Of a stretch of DNA of 64,000 nt, positions 33,919 through 41,604 are shown one piece after another. The stretch comes from Paraburkholderia flava (GTDB taxonomy: Bacteria > Pseudomonadota > Gammaproteobacteria > Burkholderiales > Burkholderiaceae). A program made the translations under genes and the position numbers. Numbering within the stretch: the stretch's first letter is position 1; every line of letters begins with the position of its first letter. The notes beneath the pieces were generated by a model. That model was not told the DNA's origin. It did not search any database and saw only the letters and a program-made list of their open reading frames with translations. The stretch is from NCBI RefSeq assembly GCF_004359985.1, contig NZ_SMRO01000002.1:558001-622000 (forward strand). Direction: 5' to 3'.

Positions 33919-36636
33919 CTACGCGAGCGCCTTCTCGACGATCTCGCGCACGTCGCGCGATTTCACCTGTGCTGCAACCCGTTCGAGCGCACTGCGCATC
34001 TTGTCGCGCAACGCCGGCGTGAAGCGGCGCCACAGTTCGAGCGAACGCGCGAGCCGCGCGGCAACCTGCGGATTCAACGCATCGAGTGCGATGACCTGCT
34101 CGGCCCAGAACGCGTAGCCCGAGCCGTCTTCCGCGTGGAACTGCGACGGGTTCGCCGCGCAGAAGCTGAAAATAAGCGAGCGCGCGCGGTTCGGATTCTT
34201 CAGATTGAACGCGGGATGCGACATCAGTTTGCGCACGATGTCGATCACCGGACGCTGCGCCGAACCGCGCTGGGTGGCCTGCAGCGCGAACCACTTGTCG
34301 ATGACGAGCGGTTCCTTCTCGAAGCGCTGATAGAAATCGGCGAGCGCGTCCTGCGCGCGCTGTACCGCGTGACTGTCGCCGGCCGCCGATGCCGTGAGCA
34401 GTGCGGACAACGCCGCGGACCGGTCGGTCATGTTGTTCGCCGCGTCGTACTGCGCGCCGGCGAGACGGACCGCGTCGGCCGGATCGTCGAGTTCCGCGAG
34501 GTACGCGAGCGCGAGATTCTTCAACGCGCGATGACCGCCCGCGTCAGGCGTCGCTTCGTACGCGCCGGGCGTCTGATGGCGTTCGTAGATCGTCAGCCAG
34601 TCGGAGCGCAGCGCATCGGCGAGACGCTTGCGGACGAACTGCCGCGCGACGTGAACCGCGGCCGGATTCGACTCGGTCATCTGCTCGGCGAGATACGCTT
34701 CGGACGGCAGCATCAGCGCCAGCTCGCGGAACGCGGGCGACAGCGTTTCGTCGGTCAGCACGCGGGCGAATGCGCCGATCACCGTGTCGTCGAACTGCAG
34801 CGGCGCACCCGACGCCGCACGCGCGGCGAGCCCGAGCAGTTCGCGTGTCGCGAGCCGCTGGCCCGCCTCCCAGCGGTTGAACGGATCGCTGTCGTGCGCG
34901 AGCAGGAACGCGAGTTCGTCGGCCGAGTAGTCGTAATCGACGATCACCGGTGCCGAGAAATTACGCAGCAGCGACGGCAGCGGTTTCTCCGCGACGTCGA
35001 TGAACGTGAAGGTCTGGTCGGCCTGCGTGAATTCGAGCACACGTGTCGTGCCGTGCGCGGCGGTTTCGCCTTCGAGCCGCAGCGGCAGATCGATGCCGTT
35101 CGCGCCGATCAGCCCGATCGCGAACGGGATCAGCAGCGGCCCGGTCTGCGTGTCGCGCACGGCGGGCGTGACGCTGGCCGCGTCGCCGTAGCTTTGCGCG
35201 AGCGTCACGCGATACTGGCGCTGCGCGGCGTCGTAGTGCGTGCGCACCGTGACGCGCGGCGTGCCGGCCTGGCTGTACCAGCGCTCGAACTGCGCGAGAT
35301 CGCGATCGTTCGCGTCCGCCAGCGCATGACGGAAATCGTCGCACGTGACGGCCTGGCCATCATGGCGGCGGAAGTACAGATCCATCCCGCGACGAAAGCC
35401 TTCGCGGCCGAACAGCGTCTGATACATCCGCACGACTTCCGAGCCTTTCTCGTAGACCGTCATCGTGTAGAAGTTGTTGATCTCGACGTAGCTTTCGGGG
35501 CGCACCGGATGCGCCATCGGGCCCGCGTCCTCGGCGAACTGCATCTGGCGCAGCACGCGGACGTCCTCGATGCGCTTGGTCGCGCGTGCCGCTTCGTCCG
35601 TCGCGCCGCCGGCCATGTCCGCGGAAAATTCCTGGTCGCGGAAAACCGTCAGACCTTCCTTCAGACTCAACTGGAACCAGTCGCGGCACGTCACGCGATT
35701 GCCGGTCCAGTTATGGAAGTACTCATGCCCGACGACGGCCTCGATGTTCGCGAAGTCGGTATCGGTCGCGGTCTCGGGATTCGCCAGCACGTACTTCGTG
35801 TTGAAGATGTTGAGCCCTTTGTTTTCCATCGCGCCCATGTTGAAGTCGCCGACCGCGACGATCATGAAGCGGTCCAGATCGAGTTCGAGCCCGAAGCGCT
35901 TTTCGTCCCACTGGATCGAGTGGATCAGCGAATCCATCGCGTGACGCGTCTTGTCGAGATCGTGCGGTTCGACCCACACCTGCAGCAGCTTTTCCTTGCC
36001 CGAACCGGTGCGCACGCGTTCCTCGAGCGCGACGAGCTTGCCCGCGACCAGCGCGAACAGATAGCTCGGCTTCCTGAACGGATCTTCCCAGCGGGCGAAG
36101 TGGCGGCCGTCGGGCAGATCGCCGGTTTCGAGCAGATTGCCGTTCGACAGCAGCACCGGGTACGCGGTCTTGTCCGCGCGTAGCGTGACGGTGTACGTGG
36201 CCATCACGTCGGGGCGATCGAGGAAATACGTGATGCGCCGGAAGCCCTCGGCCTCGCACTGCGTGAAAAAGTTGCCGCTCGATACGTAGAGGCCGGACAG
36301 CGTCGTGTTCTCAGCGGGATTGCACGCGCTGACGAGCGTGAGTTCGAACGCGTCGGGCACGTTGTCGACCGACAGACCGTGCTCGTGCGGACGCACAGCG
36401 GTGTACGGCGCGCCGTCGAGCGTCGCGCCGACGAACTCCAGTTGCTCGCCCATCAGTTCGAAGTGGGCGGCACGGGTGCCACGGGTAGCGTCCGGATTAC
36501 GGCGCACACGCATCGTGCTGCGGACGATCGTGCGTTCGGGGACGAGATCGAATTCGAGCGCGACGGTATCGATCAGGAAAGCGGGCGGCGCGTAGTCGGC
36601 GCGGTGGATCACGACGGGAGTTGCGGTATCGGCCAT
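33919..36636 (-). CDS. pepN: Aminopeptidase N
   Basis: This 905-aa M1 zinc metallopeptidase removes N-terminal residues from peptides in the cytoplasm. The exopeptidase motif GAMENKG and the zinc motif HEYFHNW (HExxH) with the downstream E are intact. The N-terminal beta-domain (EFDLVPERTIVRSTMRVRRN) and the long alpha-helical C-terminal domain, ending REIVEKAL, give the usual E. coli PepN architecture. I chose the ATG at 36636 because homology begins there; a frame back to 36711 adds a proline-rich stretch without support. Confidence 0.96.
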   Translation of the reverse strand: MADTATPVVIHRADYAPPAFLIDTVALEFDLVPERTIVRSTMRVRRNPDATRGTRAAHFELMGEQLEFVGATLDGAPYTAVRPHEHGLSVDNVPDAFELTLVSACNPAENTTLSGLYVSSGNFFTQCEAEGFRRITYFLDRPDVMATYTVTLRADKTAYPVLLSNGNLLETGDLPDGRHFARWEDPFRKPSYLFALVAGKLVALEERVRTGSGKEKLLQVWVEPHDLDKTRHAMDSLIHSIQWDEKRFGLELDLDRFMIVAVGDFNMGAMENKGLNIFNTKYVLANPETATDTDFANIEAVVGHEYFHNWTGNRVTCRDWFQLSLKEGLTVFRDQEFSADMAGGATDEAARATKRIEDVRVLRQMQFAEDAGPMAHPVRPESYVEINNFYTMTVYEKGSEVVRMYQTLFGREGFRRGMDLYFRRHDGQAVTCDDFRHALADANDRDLAQFERWYSQAGTPRVTVRTHYDAAQRQYRVTLAQSYGDAASVTPAVRDTQTGPLLIPFAIGLIGANGIDLPLRLEGETAAHGTTRVLEFTQADQTFTFIDVAEKPLPSLLRNFSAPVIVDYDYSADELAFLLAHDSDPFNRWEAGQRLATRELLGLAARAASGAPLQFDDTVIGAFARVLTDETLSPAFRELALMLPSEAYLAEQMTESNPAAVHVARQFVRKRLADALRSDWLTIYERHQTPGAYEATPDAGGHRALKNLALAYLAELDDPADAVRLAGAQYDAANNMTDRSAALSALLTASAAGDSHAVQRAQDALADFYQRFEKEPLVIDKWFALQATQRGSAQRPVIDIVRKLMSHPAFNLKNPNRARSLIFSFCAANPSQFHAEDGSGYAFWAEQVIALDALNPQVAARLARSLELWRRFTPALRDKMRSALERVAAQVKSRDVREIVEKALA

Positions 36637-36817
36637 GGTCTCGGATGAGAGAGGGGGATTTGGAGCCGGTTCGCGGGGTACGCGAACCGGACATGTCGGC
36701 CCATTGTACAAAGGCTCGACGGTTCCTGCGGGGCGAACTTTTTACCGCCTCGCGCAGTCAGCGTATTATCGGCCCGCCGCGCGACGCGTGGCTTACGACA
36801 GCAATACGAGGACGACC

Positions 36818-37513
36818 ATGAAGCTCGATCGATGGACCCGCCACGCCGCACTGACGCTGGCGGCACTGAGCGTACTGTTTTCCGGCTGCACGACCTACGT
36901 GGCGAGCCGCGTGACCGCATTCTCCGACTGGAACGGCAGCGACGCGACGCGGACCTATGCGTTCACGCGCACGGCAGAGCAGCAGAATAATCTCGAGCAG
37001 GGCACCTACGAGCGGATCGTCGCCGACGAACTCGCGAGCGATGCTTTCCGCCGCGTCGATCCGGCTGCGGCCCGCTATCTGGTCGGACTCACGTATTCGA
37101 CGCACGCCGACACGATGACGATCGCGCAGCCGGTCTACTACAACCCGTGGCCGGGTCCTTACTGGGGCCGTCCGTTCGATCCGTGGGGGCCGTTCGGGCC
37201 ACCGTTCCCGGCGGGCTACGTGAATCAGACCTATCCGGTGTCGGTGCACACGCTCGGCATCCGGATCACCGAGCGCATGACCGGCAAGGAGGTCTACAAC
37301 GTGACGGCGCGCACCGGTGGTGATGATCCGTCTTTGGTCGGCGCGATGCCGTACCTCGCGCGCAGCGCGCTCGCCGACTTCCCGCTCGCGAACGGCACAG
37401 TGCGCATGGTCAAGATTCCGCTCGATAAAAACGGTGGGCGGCCGAACGAAATGTCCGGTGCGCCGGCTGCCGCGGCGCCTGCGGCAGCGTCCGCACCGAA
37501 GGTCGTGCAGTAG
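36818..37513 (+). CDS. DUF4136 family lipoprotein
   Basis: This 231-aa lipoprotein has lipobox FSGC (Cys24). The DUF4136 pattern is present: SDWNGSDATRTYAF near the N terminus, then a Pro/Trp/Tyr-rich central stretch (YYNPWPGPYWGRPFDPWGPF). The usual close HTLGIRITERMTGKEVYNVTA follows. It is probably attached to the outer membrane with no known function. The alanine/proline-rich C-terminal tail is typical. It is divergent from pepN and monocistronic, followed by a strong bidirectional terminator. Confidence 0.9.
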   Translation: MKLDRWTRHAALTLAALSVLFSGCTTYVASRVTAFSDWNGSDATRTYAFTRTAEQQNNLEQGTYERIVADELASDAFRRVDPAAARYLVGLTYSTHADTMTIAQPVYYNPWPGPYWGRPFDPWGPFGPPFPAGYVNQTYPVSVHTLGIRITERMTGKEVYNVTARTGGDDPSLVGAMPYLARSALADFPLANGTVRMVKIPLDKNGGRPNEMSGAPAAAAPAAASAPKVVQ

Positions 37514-37562
37514 GTTTTTCTTTTGCCAGTCTTGCGTGTGCAGCCGGCGTGAACGGCTGTAC

Positions 37563-37608
37563 AAAAAGAACGGCCTCGCAGGGTGAACCTGCGAGGCCGT
37601 TCTTTTTT
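37563..37608 (+). terminator. Strong bidirectional terminator
   Basis: A 17-bp perfect stem (AAGAACGGCCTCGCAGG and its complement, 5-nt loop) flanked by A and T runs. It follows the DUF4136 gene on the plus strand and the GDT1-type gene on the minus strand. Confidence 0.95.
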
Positions 37609-37671
37609 GCGGTGTCTGAGAATCTGTGAGGACGTCTTTATACGTGGTGCAGCGGGGACAGCGTTAAAGCG

Positions 37672-38244
37672 TTAGAGACCGACACCCATGATCGCGAGGG
37701 CGCCGAGCACGACGAACATCACGGCCGCGATGCCGTGCACAAGCTTCGTCGGCAGGCGATGCGCGAAGCGGTCGCCGAGCAGGATCGCCGGCACGTTCGC
37801 GATCATCATCCCGAGCGTCGTGCCCGCGACCACGCCGAAGAAGTCGTGGAAGCGCGCCGCGAGCGCGACCGTCGCGAGCTGCGTCTTGTCGCCCATCTCG
37901 GCGAGGAAGAACGTGACCACGGTTGCGCCGAACACGCCGAGCCGGGTGCGCGTCGCTTTCGCTTCTTCGTCGTCGAGCTTGTCGGGCACGAGTATCCATA
38001 ACCCCATCCCGATGAACGATGCAGCGAGCGCCCAGCGCATGATGGTCGGCGTGACGAGCGAACCGAGCCACGCACCGAGCGCGCCGGCGCCTGCGTGATT
38101 GACCATCGTCGCGACGAGTACGCCGAGAATGATCGGTAGCGGTTTGCGATAGCGGGCCGCGAGGACGAGCGACAGCAGTTGCGTCTTGTCGCCGATTTCG
38201 GCAAGCGCGACTGCGCCTGTTGAGATCAGAAAGGCTTGTTCCAC
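37672..38244 (-). CDS. TMEM165/GDT1 (UPF0016) family manganese exporter
   Basis: The 190-aa product starts at a GTG (38244) with GGAAGA about 10 nt upstream. It carries the family's two copies of the metal-binding motif E-x-G-D-K-T: AEIGDKTQLLSL in helix 1 and AEMGDKTQLATV in the second half. There are six hydrophobic segments in an inverted repeat. Bacterial members such as Vibrio cholerae MneA export Mn2+ and are switched on by yybP-ykoY riboswitches, and one lies directly upstream here (38312-38462). The frame continues upstream to 38550, but that part is the riboswitch. Confidence 0.93.
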   Translation of the reverse strand: MEQAFLISTGAVALAEIGDKTQLLSLVLAARYRKPLPIILGVLVATMVNHAGAGALGAWLGSLVTPTIMRWALAASFIGMGLWILVPDKLDDEEAKATRTRLGVFGATVVTFFLAEMGDKTQLATVALAARFHDFFGVVAGTTLGMMIANVPAILLGDRFAHRLPTKLVHGIAAVMFVVLGALAIMGVGL

Positions 38245-38311
38245 GTGTGATTGTCTTCCGGGCCGAGATGAGTGCGAGCGACGATCCACGACGCACCGGG
38301 CCCTGTGACGG

Positions 38312-38462
38312 CGGTCATGGATCATCGGTCTCGCCAGGCCCGAGGCTGCGTCTGCCATGGCCGTGAGGCCAAGTTTGTTGACAGACGCCCCCGCGAATCG
38401 CGTGCCGTGCGCCCGGTGAAGCAGATGGCGCTGACGCGTTGCGGGGCGGCTACTCCCCAATG
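38312..38462 (-). promoter_or_regulatory. yybP-ykoY manganese riboswitch
   Basis: Read on the minus strand, the leader of the Mn exporter has the conserved elements of this class in order. TTGGGGAGTAGCC is at 38460-38448. A paired arm follows, then GTCAACAAACTTGGCC (about 38382-38368). ATGGCAGACGC pairs back to GGGGCGTCTG, and GGCGAGACCGATGATCC closes the motif (about 38335-38319). The GGGGAGTAG and GGCGAGACC blocks match E. coli mntP leader elements nearly exactly. Mn2+ binding should raise expression of the exporter. Confidence 0.93.
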
Positions 38463-38965
38463 AAGGGCGGAGTATAGCACGCGGTTTTTGTCGTATCGGT
38501 ACGAAGCCGGTGAGCCGCGCAGTGTGTCCGGAAGAGGTTTCGCACTGCACCGGATAGCGGAGTTTTACGCGTGATTGTCGGGTCTCTGAAAGCTTTGGGT
38601 GGGGGAAATTGCCAGGTCTTTTGCAATGGCCGCAAGAGGTTCTTTGTTAAGTGTTCACGTTGCTTTGACATTTCGTCGCGCTGACGACACGAATGCATAC
38701 CTACACGTTTATTGAAGCTGATTTACTGCGGGATATTCAGTATGATTCCGCGCATACGGGGTACATAAAGTAAGTGCGAGAAAGTGCGACACGCTGGACG
38801 TGCTGCCTAAATAAACAGGGCAATGTGCCGTTAATTCGCTGAACCATAGAAAAAGACTGGATCGACTCCGGAAGCAATTGTCCCGCGAGCGTTGCGCCCT
38901 TAAGGCGTGCATCGCGAAGGGCACGCTCCGTCAGGCACCAGCAGCCAACCTAAGCGTGAACCGAT
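38463..38965. other. Intergenic region between the Mn exporter and the aryl polyene operon
   Basis: This 503-nt stretch is clearly AT-richer than the flanks and has no supportable gene. The left end carries the riboswitch promoter. The rest must hold the promoter of the roughly 17-kb aryl polyene operon. TTGACA occurs at 38665-38670, but no matching -10 lies at the right distance. TATGAT at about 38739 has no good -35. Whether the low GC marks an insertion boundary or regulator sites cannot be told. Confidence 0.45.
38471..38479 (-). promoter_or_regulatory. Extended -10 promoter for the riboswitch-exporter transcript
   Basis: TGCTATACT on the minus strand (38479-38471) is an extended -10 element. 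Transcription would begin near 38464, 4 nt before the first conserved base of the riboswitch. No good -35 is seen, as is usual for extended -10 promoters. Confidence 0.65.
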
Positions 38966-39682
38966 ATGCCCGATCTGCACTGGACTATTCCGGTTGCCCG
39001 CTGGTCTTCCTGGCCCGTCGCCGCAGCCGCAGCGCCCGATATCGGCTTTATCGAGCCGATGGTCCGGCGTCGTCTGAGCACTCTGTCACGTATCGCACTG
39101 AAGGTCGCGCATGATTGTGTGGCGCAATATCCCGAAGTCCGCGTCGTCTTTGCGTCTCGCCACGGCGAGTTGCGGCGCACCACCGATATTCTCGAATCCA
39201 TCACGACCGGCGAACCCGTATCGCCGACTGCCTTTAGTCTGTCCGTGCTGAACGCGATGTCCGGCGTATTCGGTATTGCGCGCGGCGATCGCTCGCCTGC
39301 GAATGCGGTGTCGGCGGGTGCTGAAACGCTCGGATACGCGTTACTCGAAGCCCATGCGCAATATGCGGCGGATCCGTCAGGGCCTGTGCTGCTCGTCTAC
39401 GCCGACGAACCCGCCGACGCAGTCTACGGTCCCGTCGACGACGAAGTGCAGGGCGGTGCGATCGCGGTGCTGCTCGATGCCGTTCCTGCAGACCAACCTC
39501 CGGCACAACTCGAATGCACGGTCGTCACGAACACGACTGAAATCGCATCCGCCGCTGCCACGCTCACATCCTTCGCGACCCAAGGCGAGGCGGTACTGCA
39601 CTGCCTGTCGCAGCGCGAACCGGCCGCATGGCGCAGCGCACGTTCGACGTGGCAATGGCACTGGCGCGGAGCCGCAGCATGA
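38966..39682 (+). CDS. apeC: Aryl polyene chain-length factor (beta-ketoacyl synthase N-terminal-like)
   Basis: The 238-aa protein matches the 'beta-ketoacyl synthase chain length factor' family found at the head of APE clusters. Landmarks are VVFASRHGELRRTTDILESI (about 57-76) and SPTAFSLSVLNAMSG, then GDRSPANAVSAGAETLGYAL. The position equivalent to the catalytic cysteine is Ala/Gly (SAGAET), so it cannot condense. By analogy with ApeO:ApeC it partners an active ketosynthase to set polyene length. It is about half the size of a full ketosynthase. It is the first gene of the operon, and its stop overlaps apeD by 4 nt. The symbol follows E. coli ape order. Confidence 0.85.
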   Translation: MPDLHWTIPVARWSSWPVAAAAAPDIGFIEPMVRRRLSTLSRIALKVAHDCVAQYPEVRVVFASRHGELRRTTDILESITTGEPVSPTAFSLSVLNAMSGVFGIARGDRSPANAVSAGAETLGYALLEAHAQYAADPSGPVLLVYADEPADAVYGPVDDEVQGGAIAVLLDAVPADQPPAQLECTVVTNTTEIASAAATLTSFATQGEAVLHCLSQREPAAWRSARSTWQWHWRGAAA

Positions 39683-40473
39683 CGACGCGTATCGGCTACT
39701 ACTGGCGACTGTTCGCGACAGGGCTGAGCTTCATCGTATTCGGCCTGTGCGGTCTCGCGTTTTCGCTGCTGGTGTTTCCGCTCGTGTGGCTGTGGCCGCA
39801 CCGCGCGTCACGGCAGCGTGTCGTCACGCTCACGATCCATCATTTTTTTCGCGCGCTTGTCGCCGCGTTGCAGAAGATCGGTGTGATGGAGCTCGACGTG
39901 CGCGGCGCCGAGGCGTTGCGCACGCGCGGGCCGGCCATCGTCGTCGCGAATCACCCCACTTACCTCGACGTGGTCGTGTTGCTGTCGCTCACGCCCGCCG
40001 CGTGCTGTGTCGTGAAAAACGCGCATTGGGGCAACCCGTGTTTCTGGGGTATCGTGCGGGCAGCCGAATACGTGAGCAACGCCGACCCTGTCGAACTCGT
40101 CGAAGCCGGCTCGCGACAACTCGCGGCGGGCTACACGATGATCGTCTTTCCGGAGGGCACGCGCAGCCCCGCGCCGAACCGCATGCACGTGTTCTCGCGC
40201 GGCTTCGCCCACATGGCGCTGAAAGTGGATGCGCCGATCCTGCCGGTCCTGATGGACTGCGATCCCCCGGCGTTTACGCGGCAGATGCGCTGGTACGACG
40301 TGCCGCCGCGTCCGTTCCGGATGCGCGTGAATGTGCTCGAGCCACTTGGCGTCGAACAGTTCGCGGCCGACGACACCTCGCCTGCACTCGCCGCGCGCAC
40401 CGTGACGCGCGCGGTCGAAGCTCACATTACCCGGCATCTGTTCGACTATGGATTCTTTAAAACTGGAAATTAA
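39679..40473 (+). CDS. apeD: Lysophospholipid acyltransferase-like (PlsC family), aryl polyene cluster
   Basis: This 264-aa membrane-anchored acyltransferase begins at the ATG overlapping the apeC stop. One long hydrophobic segment (about residues 10-38) precedes the PlsC domain with NHPTYLD (His92, Asp97) and FPEGTRS (157-163). In APE clusters such enzymes probably move an acyl or aryl-polyenyl chain from carrier protein to a lipid anchor. A frame starting at 39628 lies inside apeC and is less likely. It overlaps the first ACP by 26 nt. Confidence 0.87.
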   Translation: MTTRIGYYWRLFATGLSFIVFGLCGLAFSLLVFPLVWLWPHRASRQRVVTLTIHHFFRALVAALQKIGVMELDVRGAEALRTRGPAIVVANHPTYLDVVVLLSLTPAACCVVKNAHWGNPCFWGIVRAAEYVSNADPVELVEAGSRQLAAGYTMIVFPEGTRSPAPNRMHVFSRGFAHMALKVDAPILPVLMDCDPPAFTRQMRWYDVPPRPFRMRVNVLEPLGVEQFAADDTSPALAARTVTRAVEAHITRHLFDYGFFKTGN

Positions 40474-40747
40474 GCAGCTTCTGATCGAGGCGCTCGATCT
40501 CGAAGATCTGAGCCCCGCGGACATCGACGACGATGCGCCGCTGTTCGACACCGACGGTGTCGGCCTCGATTCGATAGACGCACTGGAGATCGGCATCGTG
40601 CTGCGCAAGAAGTATCAGCTGACCATCGCAGCGAACGACGAGCGCACGCGGGAGCATTTCCGTTCGATCAACACACTTGCGGCACTGATCGCCAGCCAGC
40701 GCGATACGGGCCATGCAATGAACGAAACCGCCACGAAAGGGGAATGA
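40448..40747 (+). CDS. apeE: Acyl carrier protein 1, aryl polyene cluster
   Basis: This 99-aa carrier has the phosphopantetheine attachment site at Ser42 in GVGLDSIDALE. Acidic helices follow (ALEIGIVLRKKYQLTI). It has a longer C-terminal tail (about residues 80-99) than a housekeeping ACP. It carries the starter or growing polyene. The start overlaps the end of apeD by 26 nt, and the second ACP begins 3 nt after its stop. Confidence 0.93.
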   Translation: MDSLKLEIKQLLIEALDLEDLSPADIDDDAPLFDTDGVGLDSIDALEIGIVLRKKYQLTIAANDERTREHFRSINTLAALIASQRDTGHAMNETATKGE

Positions 40748-40750
40748 ATC

Positions 40751-41002
40751 GTGACCGATGCAGAGATTCTTGATCGCATCCGCGCCATCTTCAAGGAGAA
40801 CTTCGCGATCGAGCCGGAGCGCGTGACGCCCGAGGCTCACCTGTTCGAAGAACTCGATCTCGACAGCATCGACGCCGTCGATCTCGCGATCAAGCTGCAG
40901 GAAATGACCGGCCGCCGCATCAAGCCGGATGAGTTCAAGTCGGTACGCACCGTCGGCGACGTCATCAGCGCGGTCGAGTCGCTACTCGCGGCGCAGGACT
41001 GA
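40751..41002 (+). CDS. apeF: Acyl carrier protein 2, aryl polyene cluster
   Basis: This 83-aa carrier starts with GTG. The attachment serine is Ser39 in ELDLDSIDAVDL. Helix II and III are canonical (VDLAIKLQEMTGRRI, VRTVGDVISAVE). APE clusters typically encode two ACPs with distinct sequences, as here. Its TGA shares one base with the ATG of the next gene (TGATG), so re-initiation is likely. Confidence 0.93.
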   Translation: MTDAEILDRIRAIFKENFAIEPERVTPEAHLFEELDLDSIDAVDLAIKLQEMTGRRIKPDEFKSVRTVGDVISAVESLLAAQD

Positions 41003-41604
41003 TGCAGTCGACGCGGATACTCGGCGGCATCGTCCAGGTGACGCTGACGCTGGCCTACCCGGCGTTGATCCTCTGTGCGTGGCACTGGAACGCGCCGCGC
41101 TACGTCGGCTGCATGCTGCTTGCGGTGCTGTGGCTGCAGCGCTGGATCGGTCGCGGCAGCATCGCCCGTTCGCTGCGGCGCTTCACCACGATCGACTGGT
41201 GCGTGGCAGGCGTGCTGAGCGTTGCGTCGGCGGCCATCGTCGTCACCAACAGCGAGATGCTGTTGCGTCTGTATCCGTCGCTGGTCAATCTCGGGCTGCT
41301 CGTCGCGTTCGGTGCGACGCTCGTGCGCGGCCCGTCGATGATCGAAAAGTTCGCGCGGCTGCGCCATCCCGATCTGAGCCCGGCCGCCGTGCAGCATACG
41401 TACCGCGTCACGCAGATCTGGTGCGCGTTCTTTGCACTGAACGGCGCGTTCTCCGCGTACACCGCGCTGGCGTGGTCGCGCGGCGCGTGGTCGCTGTATA
41501 ACGGCGCGATCTCGTATGGGTTGATCGGCGTGCTGCTGGGCGGCGAGATCGTATGGCGCTATCTGGTCGTGCTGCCGCGTGCGGCGCGCTCGGGGACCGC
41601 ATGA
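41002..41604 (+). CDS. apeG: Aryl polyene cluster membrane protein (COG4648/ApeG-like)
   Basis: This 200-aa polytopic protein has about six hydrophobic segments (for example ILGGIVQVTLTLAYPALILCAW and WCVAGVLSVASAAIVV). It has the family-like stretch GATLVRGPSMIEKFARLRHPDLSP (about 110-133). These inner-membrane proteins occur between the ACPs and the adenylation enzyme in APE clusters; their activity is unknown. It overlaps the ACP2 stop by one base and the next gene by 4 nt. Confidence 0.82.
   Translation: MQSTRILGGIVQVTLTLAYPALILCAWHWNAPRYVGCMLLAVLWLQRWIGRGSIARSLRRFTTIDWCVAGVLSVASAAIVVTNSEMLLRLYPSLVNLGLLVAFGATLVRGPSMIEKFARLRHPDLSPAAVQHTYRVTQIWCAFFALNGAFSAYTALAWSRGAWSLYNGAISYGLIGVLLGGEIVWRYLVVLPRAARSGTA

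Noticed and set aside
32743..36183. A 1146-codon open frame on the plus strand, antisense to fbp and pepN
   Set aside because: It mirrors the two enzymes' codons on the other strand, is composed of Arg/His/Asp-heavy sequence without any domain, and starts inside fbp. This is a usual artefact of high GC.
37672..38550. Longer (292-aa) version of the Mn exporter
   Set aside because: The extra N-terminal part is the translated riboswitch. Homology to GDT1 proteins begins at the GTG at 38244.
38665..38670. TTGACA as the promoter of the aryl polyene operon
   Set aside because: No -10-like hexamer lies 16-18 bp downstream, so it is not called.
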